Below, in pieces: positions 25,401-37,113 of a stretch of DNA of 64,000 bases. The translations under genes were made by a program, and so were the position numbers. The notes below the pieces were generated by a model, which was not told the DNA's origin, did no database searches, and worked only from the letters and a program-made list of their open reading frames with translations. The DNA is taken from contig JAVTVX010000010.1 of NCBI GenBank assembly GCA_033439265.1, forward strand, positions 17,763,490-17,827,489, given 5' to 3'. This DNA comes from Dillenia suffruticosa. Lineage: Eukaryota > Streptophyta > Magnoliopsida > Dilleniales > Dilleniaceae. Within the stretch, counting starts at the first letter, position 1. Each line of letters starts with the position of its first letter.

Positions 25401-28400
25401 AGCAAGGGGAAACCGGCCCACCTCGGCCACATACTTATCTAGTGCCTGGAAAGCCAAGTGCAGAAGAGGTGGACGATCAAACTTGGCGAAATCACTCAAA
25501 AGGAAATCCCCAGGATCTTTAAGTGCTTCTCTCAATGGCTTGAAGTCCAAAACCTTAGGCTGTTTAACCTGGGTGACAATACCACCTCTCTCATATGTTC
25601 CATAACCTGTTGTATCATCCTCAAGAGTGAAAGAGTAGGGCCTTGCATTCTTAATTTTCCTTGGTTTTCCATCGTTCAGTTCTGTCATTCCACGAACCTC
25701 TGAGAACACAACTAGGTCACCATCCTGAAACTCGAGTCTTTCATCATCAACACATGACACTAAAGCAGGGCAATCATTGCTGATAGATGCAATTATACCG
25801 GTGTGTGGCTCCTCCCCATCAACATCCACCACAGTAAACTCAGGGCCGAAGTCACAAAATACACTACCAAAAAGTCCTCTAACTTCGGTCTTAATGAAGG
25901 CGATAGGAGGCTGATGCTTGTGGCAGTAATCATTGAATTCAATAGCTTTCTCAATGCTGATGTCAGTAAACACAACAGCCTGGACCATAAAAAAAATCAG
26001 GTGCACAATCAGGCACACAGTACAGTCATTCTGATGCCACAGAATGCCAAAATACACACAAATGCAAAAACACACCCAATAGACTTTTCCATTGAAGACC
26101 CAGACAATAACTCAATCAGAAGGGCAGACAACAACAAGACGCAAAATTGGAGAGAAACCAGGATAAATAAGCATGAGAGGAAACTGTTCAGTAAAGTATT
26201 CACAGGGGGGGACATAGCACAGACTTTTATAATTTCCTCAATATCTCTTGCACCCCCAACGTTAAAGAGGTTATCAAAATAATCCCTCCGGTGCTTTCTT
26301 ATGTCCTCATTCTTTACAAGAACACCATTAGTCTCACTCTTAACACAATAACACCATCTAGATCTTTTCCCTTCCTATTCCTTAGTTTGGCAAGGGCAAA
26401 GGCTAAAAGTTGATATATGACAATAAAAATATTAAGCTATATGCATATAAAGGCTAGTACCAAATCACATAAGTTGATAATATTAGATATATTAAGTATA
26501 TTTGTACAAAGACCAGCAATCAAATCATAGAAATTGACCTGATGATAATTTAGAAACAAATACAACATTCATTTTAACAATAAAGTAGAGGTAACAACAT
26601 TCTTGATAACTCGGGCCCACTCCAATCTGCAGATTCAGGAACATACACCAAAATTCTTGGCCAAATTGAAGTTGGGTATTTGATATAAATTCTAGATTAT
26701 ATGAACAAACAAATATAACAGTGTAAATACCAATAGAAGATGATTTAGAGAAGGCATAGGGAAACAAGATAGAAGTAAATTTAACATTCATTATAGTTTT
26801 AAAGCAGAGAGAACACAAGGTCTATAAATCCTCCATTATAGTGAAAAAGGATAGATAACAAACTTGCCAATAACTAGTCATCCTGAACAACACCCACAGC
26901 CCCCCCCCAAAAAAAAAGGCAAATGGAAATGGGACAACATAGAAACAGCAATAATTTAACTAGTTGGTCAGCTACATCTTTTGAAAGGTGGAAAATGTGT
27001 CCTCCTTCCATTTCTAGTTCAAAATCAGATCTTGGAGAAATTTTCTAAAATTTTACATGCCAGGATTTTTGTCAAATCCTTCTGGTGAACCCAATCATCC
27101 TCATAACCAAATATCTCTTCTCAATATACATAGATGCCTTTCAGGGAGCAAGAACTCTATATCAATACACCAATTTTTATCTATAATCTTACAAACTCAC
27201 TAAATGACAAAAGCCTTCCCACTGAAGGGAATAAATATTTAAGTTGTTTTCACTATTCTATCCTTATAATTTTTTGGATGTTTCCCAATAAAGTGAGGAT
27301 ACAATAGTGATTTTGAATGACTTTTAAGTTTGTTTAAAAAAGGATTGAACTAAATGCTCCCAAAAATAAATAAATAAAGCAGAATCCTCTATCAGATCAT
27401 GCAAGCAATGAAAAAAGGAAAAAAAAATTAAAATAGCTCAATAAGCACATCATTTAACAAGTTACACAATCAAAGTCAAAATAATGTATGGTTTCTCAAA
27501 GAAGTAAAATGAACAGGTGGACATTTCAGTCAATCACCTTAATACATTACTAAGATGCATAATGGCATGTGCCATTATGGCAGTAGCTAATATTTTGCTC
27601 AATGCCCCCATATGGCAGCTTGTACATGAAGAACTAACAGTGTTGATACATGATATTTTAGACTTTTGAATGAGGCATTAAGGCATGTAGAAGCATTTTA
27701 AATATCTAACCTTTGATGATTATCTTGATCAAACAACACTGAAGTAATCAGTAAATCTTGCATAAAACTTTCCAAAGAATGATTTGTTAAAAATACACAA
27801 AAATGACTATTTGACAAAGCTCAATAATTGTATTTTTGAATTTAAAACAAATGTTTTCTAAACCTAAACCAATGACACTTCGACAGATGGAGAGAATAAC
27901 GTGTTCTCCCTCTTCCACAAGTGGAGATAATAATGTGTTCTACCATCATCTCCTTAATATTCAGATTCTAAATTTCCTACAATATGAATCTTAATTAATA
28001 AGAAACTAAATCAGAAACAAAATGAATACTAAGTTTGCCACAAAACCATGAATATGACCTTAAGACCAGGACCACACTTTTGACCTAGAAGGAACTATTC
28101 AACTATTGGACAAAATCAAGAACCTAGTTTCTACCAGATACTATTCTTTCAAAACACCCAATGAGCTAACTCATCTCAATCTCATTTGTAGGCTTCGCGA
28201 GTAGCTAACAAGAAAACATTTTCACTAGAATGAGAAAAACAACATACCTGGAAATCTGAAAGATGTTCTTTCTTCAATTTTCCTGTCAAGGTAGAAATTC
28301 CTACAGCATTATTGAGTTCTTGCAACTTCTGTACCGAGGCAAGTGCTCGGTTTTTCCCAATGTCATTTTCTGAAAAGATGAAATTGCTAGACAAATCCCA

Positions 28401-30095
28401 TAACTCAACTGTCCCCTCGTCATGCAATGTCACAGACTTCACACCAGCCAGAATTAGGTTCTTGGCTGCAAAAAAAGAAGAACTGAATTAGTAATCCAAT
28501 ATCGTCATTTCGCTGCCACTCCCCATCTCTCTAAGACATATAACTCCCAAGAATGAAAAACAAACTCAAAATAGTTGAATCTATTAGCCCCAAACAGTTG
28601 AATTGAAATTACGGCAAAATAAATCGGGTATTACAAGAGGCTATCAATTATAAGAACACCTATATGTTACCACAGCCTAAAATTTGTACACATCATTGCA
28701 GACTCAATTAGTTCCGGATGTTATGACACTTAGAGAAACACTAGAATAGCATTATCTACCACAACATGAGGAACCCTTTCTCCCTTTGCCACTCCCTTAC
28801 TCCCTACCTCTCTAAGCTTTAAAATCCAATTAATAATCGCAACTCAAAAGAATGAAACAACACACGCTAAATAGATTTATTAGGTGCAAACAGTGGAAAT
28901 CATAAGAAAAGACCTTAAATACCACAACAGGCTATCAATTATCAAAGAATAAGACTCTAGATATTGCAACATAAACTAGAATTTGTAAATATTGTCACAA
29001 ACCCTTCAGCATCTTGGGAATATTGCATTAATGAAATCAAGTAAAAAGCTACAACCCATGCAAGTAATACAGAAGATGGATCTAAAAAACAATTAGACAA
29101 GAAATCGAAGAAAGAACTTAATCAAAGAACATCCAAATTTCAAGTCAATTGATAGGAGATGCACTTCTATCTAAGCAAGATTCAAGGTCTGATCCTTGAA
29201 AATTGTCATAGAAAGGAGCCTACACACGTGGTTCCTGATGTGCTTACACAGTGCACATGGATTGCAGGGTACTGCACATGCCTGATTTTGCCCGTAGACA
29301 CCATAGAAGTTAAGGTTACAATAGTTACCAAAAAAGAAAAAAGTTCAAACAAACAGAAATCTCAATAGAAAAGGTAAACAAAACAAAATTTACACATGCC
29401 ATCCAAAGATCAACTAAGATTTATAACCCACAAGACTGAAAATAGAACCCCACTCGGTCGGAGTTATAAGGCACAAATGGTTGAGATTATCTAAACAACA
29501 TGAGGGGGATGTTAAGAGGTTAAAAGCCAAGGAAGTTGATAGTTTCTGAAATCATGGCACGCAAGCCATCAATTGAATACCACTACCATTTCTAGTATTA
29601 CAAATGACAAACCTATCAAAACCAAATAAAGAAACACATTAGGCACAAATATTAAGCTATTAAGAAAAGGCAAACGAATTTAGTACCGATTTCAGCACCG
29701 AGGCCTTGCATCCCGGAGACGAGGATGTTAGAGGCGAAAAGCCTCCTCATCGTCTCGCGGCCATAGACTGCAAGTTGACGACTGTGGAGATCCTCATCAA
29801 TATCAGGTGGATTTCCATCTCCCATAGCGTTGTTCACTTCAAAGCTACTGCTACTGTAGTTGTTGTTGCTGCTGTTACTGTTGGTGTTGTTCGCAATGTT
29901 GTTGTTTTTGCCGACGCTTTTGCTGTTCTCGTTCTCGCCGGTAGTGGTGGTGGTGGTCGCGTCGGTAGGGTTGCTCTCGGCGGAATCAGTGGCCGATGAA
30001 GAGATCAAGCAACCGATCCGATGCTTCTTCAACAAGTCGTGACCAGTATCGTCCTCTAGAACCACTCCTTCAACAGCTCTCTTTCTAGGAAGCAT
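22435..30095 (-). CDS. UBA1: Ubiquitin-activating enzyme E1
   Basis: Six exons join in phase: 30095-29687, 28465-28248, 25979-25185, 24905-24037, 23941-23509 and 23031-22435, giving 1106 residues. The product activates ubiquitin with ATP, carries it as a thioester and passes it to E2 enzymes. An Asn/Thr/Ser-rich leader (residues 1-95) precedes the inactive adenylation half ([19 protein letters not shown]). The active half has the ATP loop [12 protein letters not shown] (about 525-536) and DNVNAR. The catalytic cysteine is in PMCTVHSFP, about residue 682. The C-terminal ubiquitin-fold domain ends in PLVSIYFR. The start MLPRKR fits plant E1s. The long intron at 25980-28247 shows nothing recognisable. 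All key residues are present, so the gene looks functional. The alternative is the close paralogue UBA2. Confidence 0.94.
23243..23350 (-). other. Candidate in-frame cassette exon in the last E1 intron
   Basis: This 108-base segment on the minus strand is open for 36 codons. It is preceded by TTGACATTAG and followed by GTAAGTGTG, a near-ideal donor. The exons on both sides meet in phase 0, so inclusion would insert 36 residues (with [16 protein letters not shown]) between the EK and DDDTN ends without a frameshift. Known plant E1 proteins run straight through this point. It may be an alternative or cryptic exon, or chance. Confidence 0.4.
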
Positions 30096-30480
30096 ATAGT
30101 GCAAATAAACTGCTGAAAATCGGACAAAGTCCCATCCAAGTAATTAACAAGAATAAGACATTCAAGAAAGTAAGATCCAACGCGAGAAAACGAAGAACAA
30201 ATGTTGCCAACACCGAAAATCCTAACCCTAACCCTAGACCAGCCAACAGACTTCATTTCTTGATTTCAACTATTCGGACCGAATCGAAGCAGAAACAGAA
30301 ACAGTTGTGTGTGTAGAATAAAAACAGGCGATTAAACGTACCGATTTGAACTCCTAAGCAGAAAAGAATGGAATCCTCCAGGTGTGCTTGTGTGTGTAGA
30401 TAGAGAGAGAGGGAATGAGATGCTTACTTTTTGAGATGAGAGAGAGAAGGGAGATCGAGGGGTTTGCTTTCTTCTTGGGC
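30096..30480 (-). promoter_or_regulatory. E1 5' leader with probable intron and GA-rich promoter
   Basis: On the minus strand a donor-like CG|GTACGT at 30342/30341 and an acceptor-like CAG at about 30110-30114 frame a leader intron of about 230 bases just upstream of the start codon. Upstream of the donor lies a stretch that is GA-rich on the plus strand (CT-rich on the coding strand), at about 30395-30460, typical of plant leader or core promoter DNA. Confidence 0.45.
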
Positions 30481-32693
30481 TTGCTAATTATCAGGAGGGG
30501 ATGGGGGAAAGGGTGGAGAGAGGTATTTATGGATTTCCATTCTTAGGGTTTTGGGCTGACAGGTGCTACCGCCTGTTGACGTCGGGACATGATCTTCTCC
30601 CTGTCCATCTTGAGAGAGAGAGGACGTGTTTGGAGGTGTGGGAAGCGAAGCAAGAAGAAAAATGATGATAAGTCGGTCTCTCGCGTTGTGGCAGTGGACC
30701 CCACCAAACAAAAAATAAATAAATAAAATAAACCTGCCTGCCCTACAGGTACAAGGGCAATCGGAGGGCAAGGGAGGGTATTGGAGCATCACAACGCGCA
30801 ACGCTGTCGTTAGCTCGTCAATGTTATCGAAACTGTGCCGTTTTGAATTTGCAGCCTACAGCTTGTGTCGCTTTTCTATTGGCGTCTACCCTACCATTTC
30901 TTTGAATTCCCCGTTCCTCCTCCATCCCGTAAAACCCACCTCCCCTCCCCACGCAAATATTTCGAAAATTTTTTAAGTACAATGTAACTTTAACTTCCAT
31001 CAAATTATTTATATTTAATTCATAATTTTTTTATAAAAAAATATTTACAAATACAAATTATTTTTATACTAAAAATTCAAGTTAATTTTATCAAAGAAAA
31101 ATAAGTATTGAAGTTAAAAAAGGAAGGAAAATTTTCCGCATGCTTTGCTTCCAATTGGTGCAATTCCTCAACTTGTTTGCACACGAGATTTTTTTATTTT
31201 TTGGCACAGTTTTACCTAATTTGTTTATATATTTTTCTACAAAAATCGAGTTGAGTTTGAGTTGAATTTTAAATTTGAAAACCGATCAAAAAACTCGATA
31301 AGATATATTAATATATATTATATATATTTATATATTATTATAATATAAAAAATTAAATAAAATAAAATATTATATATATATATATATATATATAAATTAC
31401 TCGTCGAGTTCGAACGGTTTTATTTTACAAATAGTTAAATTCAAGTCATATTATTTACTAGTCGTTGAGTTCGAGTTCGAATTCGAGTTCAAATTTGAGT
31501 TCGAATTCAAGTTGAGAGATACTCAAAATCGGCTCGACTCGATTCAAATACACCCCTGCTCGGAATCTTGAGGTAATTGGATGTGCCCTTTTGACCACTT
31601 TCTCTATTTTATTAAGGATCACCTCTAATTCCTTCATAAATTTTATTCTCCGTCTCTCTCTGTATTATGTAATAGCCTTCGTCGAGAAAATTGGGTCATG
31701 TTTGGTCTTGCTTTGAATATTTTGAAAATCAAGGCACGGGGTTGAAGCGGATTGACAGAGGATTTGAGTTCAATTTTAATGAATTCAACAACTTAGAGTT
31801 TGCTTGGTTATCTCCCTTGACAATTCTAATTAAGGTTATCAATTACGTTCTATTAGCCATTCCTTTCTTCTTATACATATAATATACTTCGATACTGGAT
31901 CATTTTGGTATTCGATTATGCGTCCTACACGTATAATAGCTATCATAAAATATTAACTCAAAATACACGAATTACAACTTAAACTAATTCAACACAAACA
32001 AATTGCCAATAACCCATATAGGGTCTTTAGGTAGTATATTTCAAGTTTTGTCATTCTTTTATTCGGAATGGAACAAATGAATTAAACCTGGAAGATCTCA
32101 GCTGGTATTTGACCGAGAAATCTAACATGACCCCATGATCTGACCAGGATAGAATTTTTTTTTTTTTTTTTTTCGGTTTTTTGAAGTGCTGCAAGGTATA
32201 CCAGTCATTTGGGCTGGAATGGAATGGAGTTGACAACCTCCACAATCATTTACAAGGATGGTTCCATGTATTAAAATAAAACCATGTTGGATTTCAAGCA
32301 GGGTTTTGTTAGAAGGCTCCTTTGGGCAATCATCCTACAGGAGAATAGTTTCTAGCATTTTAATGTGGGAGGGGGCTCTTGGTGTTTGTTTGTGGACTTA
32401 GCAGATACTAGAGATATTGATCTTTTAGTTTTGTTTGTGTTCTTAGGTCCTTTAACTAGTTTGCAGCAGTGTCTCTACAATGTGTAATTGTTTCTCTTTC
32501 AACTAATGCAAAAATATCAACTCAATTAAGCATGTGAACTTAATTGGGTCGATCACAAAAAAAAAAAACGAATGGAAAAAAAAATCATTTCCTTGTTCAG
32601 CTTTAGTGAAGGATATTAGACTTGTAAATTGTGCTCTGAAGCAAGCTCAAAGCTACATATTTAATGTTAATTTACTTTACATCCTTGGTGTAG
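30481..32693. other. Intergenic region upstream of E1
   Basis: Holds the E1 promoter side, an AT-rich stretch with a TA microsatellite near 31370-31394, and a stretch at about 31235-31555 with repeated GAGTTCGA motifs that ends near a TACACCCCT terminus, as in hAT-type miniature elements. No gene was found before the Rab3GAP remnant. Confidence 0.5.
31235..31558. mobile_element. Possible hAT-type miniature element, GAGTTCGA-rich
   Basis: Repeated GAGTTCGA and GAATTCGAGTT words end at CGACTCGATTCAAATACACC, a terminus common in plant non-autonomous hAT elements. The matching left terminus is not clear and no target duplication was seen. Confidence 0.3.
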
Positions 32694-34786
32694 CGTGAAC
32701 GGTTTGATGATTTCACTCTCGCCTCCTCCTGGGAAAGGTATTCACTCTTAATCTTCTCTTTATGGCAATCACCTGTTTTCCATCTACTCACTTCCAGTAA
32801 ACATGTTGATGCAGTATGATAGAGGCTTGCAAATTTGATGCTTTGACTTCATGTTTCTTAGGTTCATATAAGAAATAGAGGCTGTTTGTCGACAATGGTT
32901 GGCTGATGGTCCAAAGAACCTTCTGGTACGTTAACTGCTTGACGTGACCCCTGAGGGATCGACTTTTCATGTGATGATGCCCTTACATCTGTTTTTTTTT
33001 TTTTCCAGTCTCTGTTGATTCCACTCGTCCATCACTTGCTTAGACAACCTAGCCACATGCATATAGTAATTTTATCTTATATGGACAAATTTTGAGGCTC
33101 AGCTCGTTTTTCTTTTTTTAAACGTGTTTAAAGTTATGCAAGAGGACAGGTTATGAGACATAAATCTTGGTTCGATGATTTGTGCAATTATAAAGATCTC
33201 TTACCTACCACTATCAGATGCCCAAATTTAGCAGCTCTGACAATTACAAGCAACATGGTGTTTAGTACATCATTCAAGTGCTGGGACTGTTAACACATCA
33301 GCACCTTGTGATTTCCTCATTTTTCTTCATCTTGCTTTTACACCTCTTTATTTTTGGATAATTTTTTCTGTAGGAGAAGGTGCTGTGAAGGAAGGTTCCT
33401 CGAAGACTTTACAAAAGGTCAATTTTGAGCTGTAGTATTTCATGAAAAGCTATTGCATGGAGTACTACTTTGAAAGAGATAGTAATGGTAGTTTGAAATT
33501 TTGTTCAAATTATCAATTTCATGGGCAAGGATTATGCATATGTAATTTTTACCATTTCTTTTTGTCCAGCCAAAGTTCCAGATTAGAGTGATGCTTTGCA
33601 TGAGTTTTTGTTAATGGTGTAAAGGAGTTCTTGTTAATTTTCCAACTTGGCTTCCCAAATTTCATTAGAACATTTTGTTTGATTGATTAACAATTTGCCC
33701 TTATCTTATGGGATTTTAACCATCGTTGCACCACCTATGCCAGGTGATTGAACCACAAAGTGCCAGACGTGTTATTCTTGATGCTCCAGAGGCCAGCTAG
33801 TTTTTGAGTGCTGTTGCAATTGCTTTGTCAAATCGTTCTAGGTGCACCTGAGTTGGAGCTCTAGCTGTTGCGATTTCTTCAATAGGTTTCAAATACTCAT
33901 TTTCAGTCGGGCATGTTTGTAGTTATGGGAGAAGGCTCAGGGTCTATTGAACCCTTCATTTTTTATGGGATCTGACTTTCCATTCCCATGATTCTTCAGT
34001 AAATTCCTATGTCCAATTTAGCTGTTGCAATTCTGTTTTTGTAAGGATATCCCAATTTACAGAAAATGGTTGGAGCAGTGAGACTGTTGAAGACCTTAGA
34101 AGGTTAAGTGATGTCTTTGAGCATGTTGAGAAGTTGCTTACTGTCACAGCTTCCTTTCATCGGAAGTTCTTGCAGGAACCACGCCTTTCCGAAGCATTTT
34201 TCAGATATTTCTACAACTTCTACCTTCCAAGAATGGGGACTGGCACACTTGCAGAAATCATAAACTCGGTAAATTGTTGCCACTCAGGTTATTAAGCTAA
34301 TACCGTTCTATATTTGCTATTAGATTCCTGACCTGCATTAAGCTCGATGATCATTTGATGTGTTATTCTTGTCATTTTAGTAATTTATTAGATTACCTTC
34401 TACACTTTTAACACTCCTTTTTGTGTGCATATGCGTGTTTTCCACACCTCGTGAGAGAGTAAGGGAGAGATTAACCAATTATAAGTTTAAATAATAATAG
34501 TCCAATATGCTTGTTTGCTTAGGAGTTTGATGCAAAGCAGCAGCTAAGATACGAGGAAAGACAACTAGTGGCTGATATTTTTACACCACCCACTGCTCAG
34601 CAGTCACGGAGAAAGGTTCCAAGCATGGGCAACCTTATCAATGGCCTGAGCCAGTTACGAGGAAGATCAAATTCTCAATGCGTGACAGAGTAAGTGTCAG
34701 TCACCATGCCGCTCGCGAAATAGAAACATGTCGAATGTATATATCGAATGATCTTCGCGTGGCACTTTCCGTGACTTGGATTAAAT
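32694..34786 (+). pseudogene. Broken, internally deleted Rab3GAP catalytic subunit copy
   Basis: Exon-like blocks with splice signals are seen at 32694-32737, 32862-32935, 33374-33417, 33744 to about 33885, 34063-34268 and 34523 to about 34786. The first two read ERFDDFTLASSWERFI and EIEAVCRQWLADGPKN, like the start of the Rab3 GTPase-activating protein catalytic subunit. The last two read VFEHVEKLLTVTASFHRKFL and DLRVALSVTW, like the plant C-terminus. The central several hundred residues are missing. Disabling changes: an in-frame TAA in the second block where a Ser codon (TCA) is expected, a one-base loss at the start of the third, TAG and TGA stops in the fourth, and a frame change near 34650. 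The family normally regulates Rab GTPases at membranes. This copy is almost certainly non-functional. Confidence 0.72.
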
Positions 34787-35476
34787 CTCCATCAAGACAC
34801 CACCACCATGCTCTCATCATTAATTTTGTTTTTGTACATACTCTCATCATTAATCTTTTTGATTTTGTTGGCTTAAGATTTAAGCTTATACTTTTAATAC
34901 GACAGCTAGTATGCACTTTGGACTATTCACAGGGCCCATGCATACGGGATTCTATATTGTGTCATCCGTAGTCCACTTTTCCAACTTTGTAGATTGCATT
35001 AGCATTTTTTTTATCATATCTCTGTCTAATATCTGGATTTCATTCCGATTAATCCGAATCAATAAATACAGTGACTTTTTTAGGAAAATAGATCTCTCAA
35101 CGATAAATGCTCCATACACATGAGAACTCGATACTTTTAACAGAAATCAAATTTTGATCATATTTAAAAATATTTAACCCCACGATCACATTAGCATTTT
35201 AAACTACACGGTACAAGTGTGTTGACATTTGTATTTTAGAATATCAATCCTCATGGGGTTTTTTATGCCTTGAGAGGAGGAACTTGGGTAAACGAATAAA
35301 ATGGAACAAATATCAACCCATGAGGGGATCGACTTTGTTCTTGTCATCCCATTTCTACTCATAGCCAAGGGGGAAGGGAGCGGTGGTGCCCAAAAATTTT
35401 GGGGGAAAATAATTAATGTATTACATATTAGTATTATTTTAATAAATGCTACTAAAAGTCTCATGAATATTATTAA

Positions 35477-37113
35477 TATTATAAAATAGAAAGAATTTAG
35501 AGAGAATGAAAAAAAAATAATTTTATTTCTTCATTTTTATGTACAACATAAAATTACAATGATATCTATTTATAGACATTTTGAGATATAATAAAAAAAC
35601 ACTTCTATTAATATGGTTACCCAAAACTTAATGATTACAAATATACCTAAAATTCAAAAATTGTCATATCATTAAAGAGTAACTCAAAAACTAATAGTCA
35701 TTCTTGAATTTGTTCATCCATTTAAAAAGTCACTCATATGAATAGACATCCACAATCAATACATATCATTTATAACACTCCCCTTTGAATGTCTATCGTA
35801 TAAAGATATGCTTCGTTAAAACCTTACTAGGGAAAAACCCAGTGGGACAAACTTTATACATATATTTCGAGACAATACTCCCCCTATTAAAGAGATTACT
35901 TAATGTTTCTATAAAGTCGCATTCCAATCTTATGGATCAACTTCTCAAATGCTGTAGAGGGTAATGTTTTTGTTAATAAATTTACAGGATTCTCGCTTAA
36001 TTGAATTTTTTGTATGTCAATATCTCCACTTTGTAGTAAATCATATGTGAAAAATGGAGGTGGTGACGGAGAAAAATCATTGACTTGGCTCGATTTTGCA
36101 AAGTCTTTTTATTATTTTCTTTAATTATTTTTCCGAGTCCATTTGCATTCAAATGGATTTCAGTATCAAGAATCCATGACAAGTAATTTTTTCCCGAAAT
36201 ATCGAGAACTACAAACTCAAGTTTGGTGAGATTTGCCAGAAAATACTATCACATAAGCACAAAAATAAATTAGAAAATAATCTATATAAATGTTACTAAA
36301 AGATATTATTGATAACAATATGCTAAGAAATTATTAGGCATGAAGTATGGTAAGAAATTCCTTAAGCAAAGAATACCCGAGATAATAGACAAATATGTAG
36401 AACTTCAATTAATTTTTTTGTCTTAACAAATTCAATTGGCAAATGTATAAGCAGAAAGAAACAAAAGTAGTCAAAAATGAATAGTCGAGCACCAAATCTT
36501 GAGAGCATTTTGTTGACTCAATGCTGTTGTCCTATCTTAAATGGGAAAAAGATAGGGTCTTACCAACATGTAGACTTACATTATAAGGGAAAAAAAAATA
36601 ATTGAAATTTGGAAGGAACGTATACATGATTCTACTCCAATTTTGAATAGCAAAGCTAAGATGCACAAATATATCAAAAATTTGAAGTGTGTGAACAAAG
36701 AACTACTAAAAAATGTATCTCAATTGGATAAATGTATATAAAGTTTACTTACAAGTTGTGATTATCGAAAATGGTTTTGATGTTGATCTTGAGTAAAATT
36801 CGTACTGATAACGTATTATAAAATAGAAAGAATTTAGAGAAAAAGAGAGAGAATAATCTTATTTTTTCATTTTTATGTACAACATAAGATTACAATGATA
36901 CATATTTATAGATATTTTGAGATAGAATGAAAAAACACTTTTATTAATATGGTTATCCAAAACTTAATGATTATAAGTATATCTAAAAGCAAAAAATTAT
37001 CATATCATTAAAGAGTAACTCAAAAGTCAATATTTATTCTTAAATTTGTTTATCCATTTAAAAAGACACTCATATGAATAAACATCTATAATCAATGGAT
37101 ATCATTTATAACA
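35477..37113 (-). mobile_element. Non-autonomous Copia-type LTR retrotransposon, internally deleted
   Basis: Two direct repeats of about 300 bases (35477-35777 and 36814-37113) flank a 1.04-kb interior. The 5-base sequence ATTAA flanks both outer ends, a perfect target-site duplication. The element reads on the minus strand: LTRs begin TGTTATAAATG, a primer-site-like CGTTATCAGTACG follows the right LTR, and a purine tract AAAGGGGAG precedes the left LTR. The interior keeps the start of gag (KLEFVVLDISGKNYLSWILD, from about 36239) joined near 36060 to the last 54 codons of RNase H (KIQLSENPVNLLTKTLP, stop at 35898). Everything between is lost. LTR mismatches show it is not recent. Confidence 0.88.
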
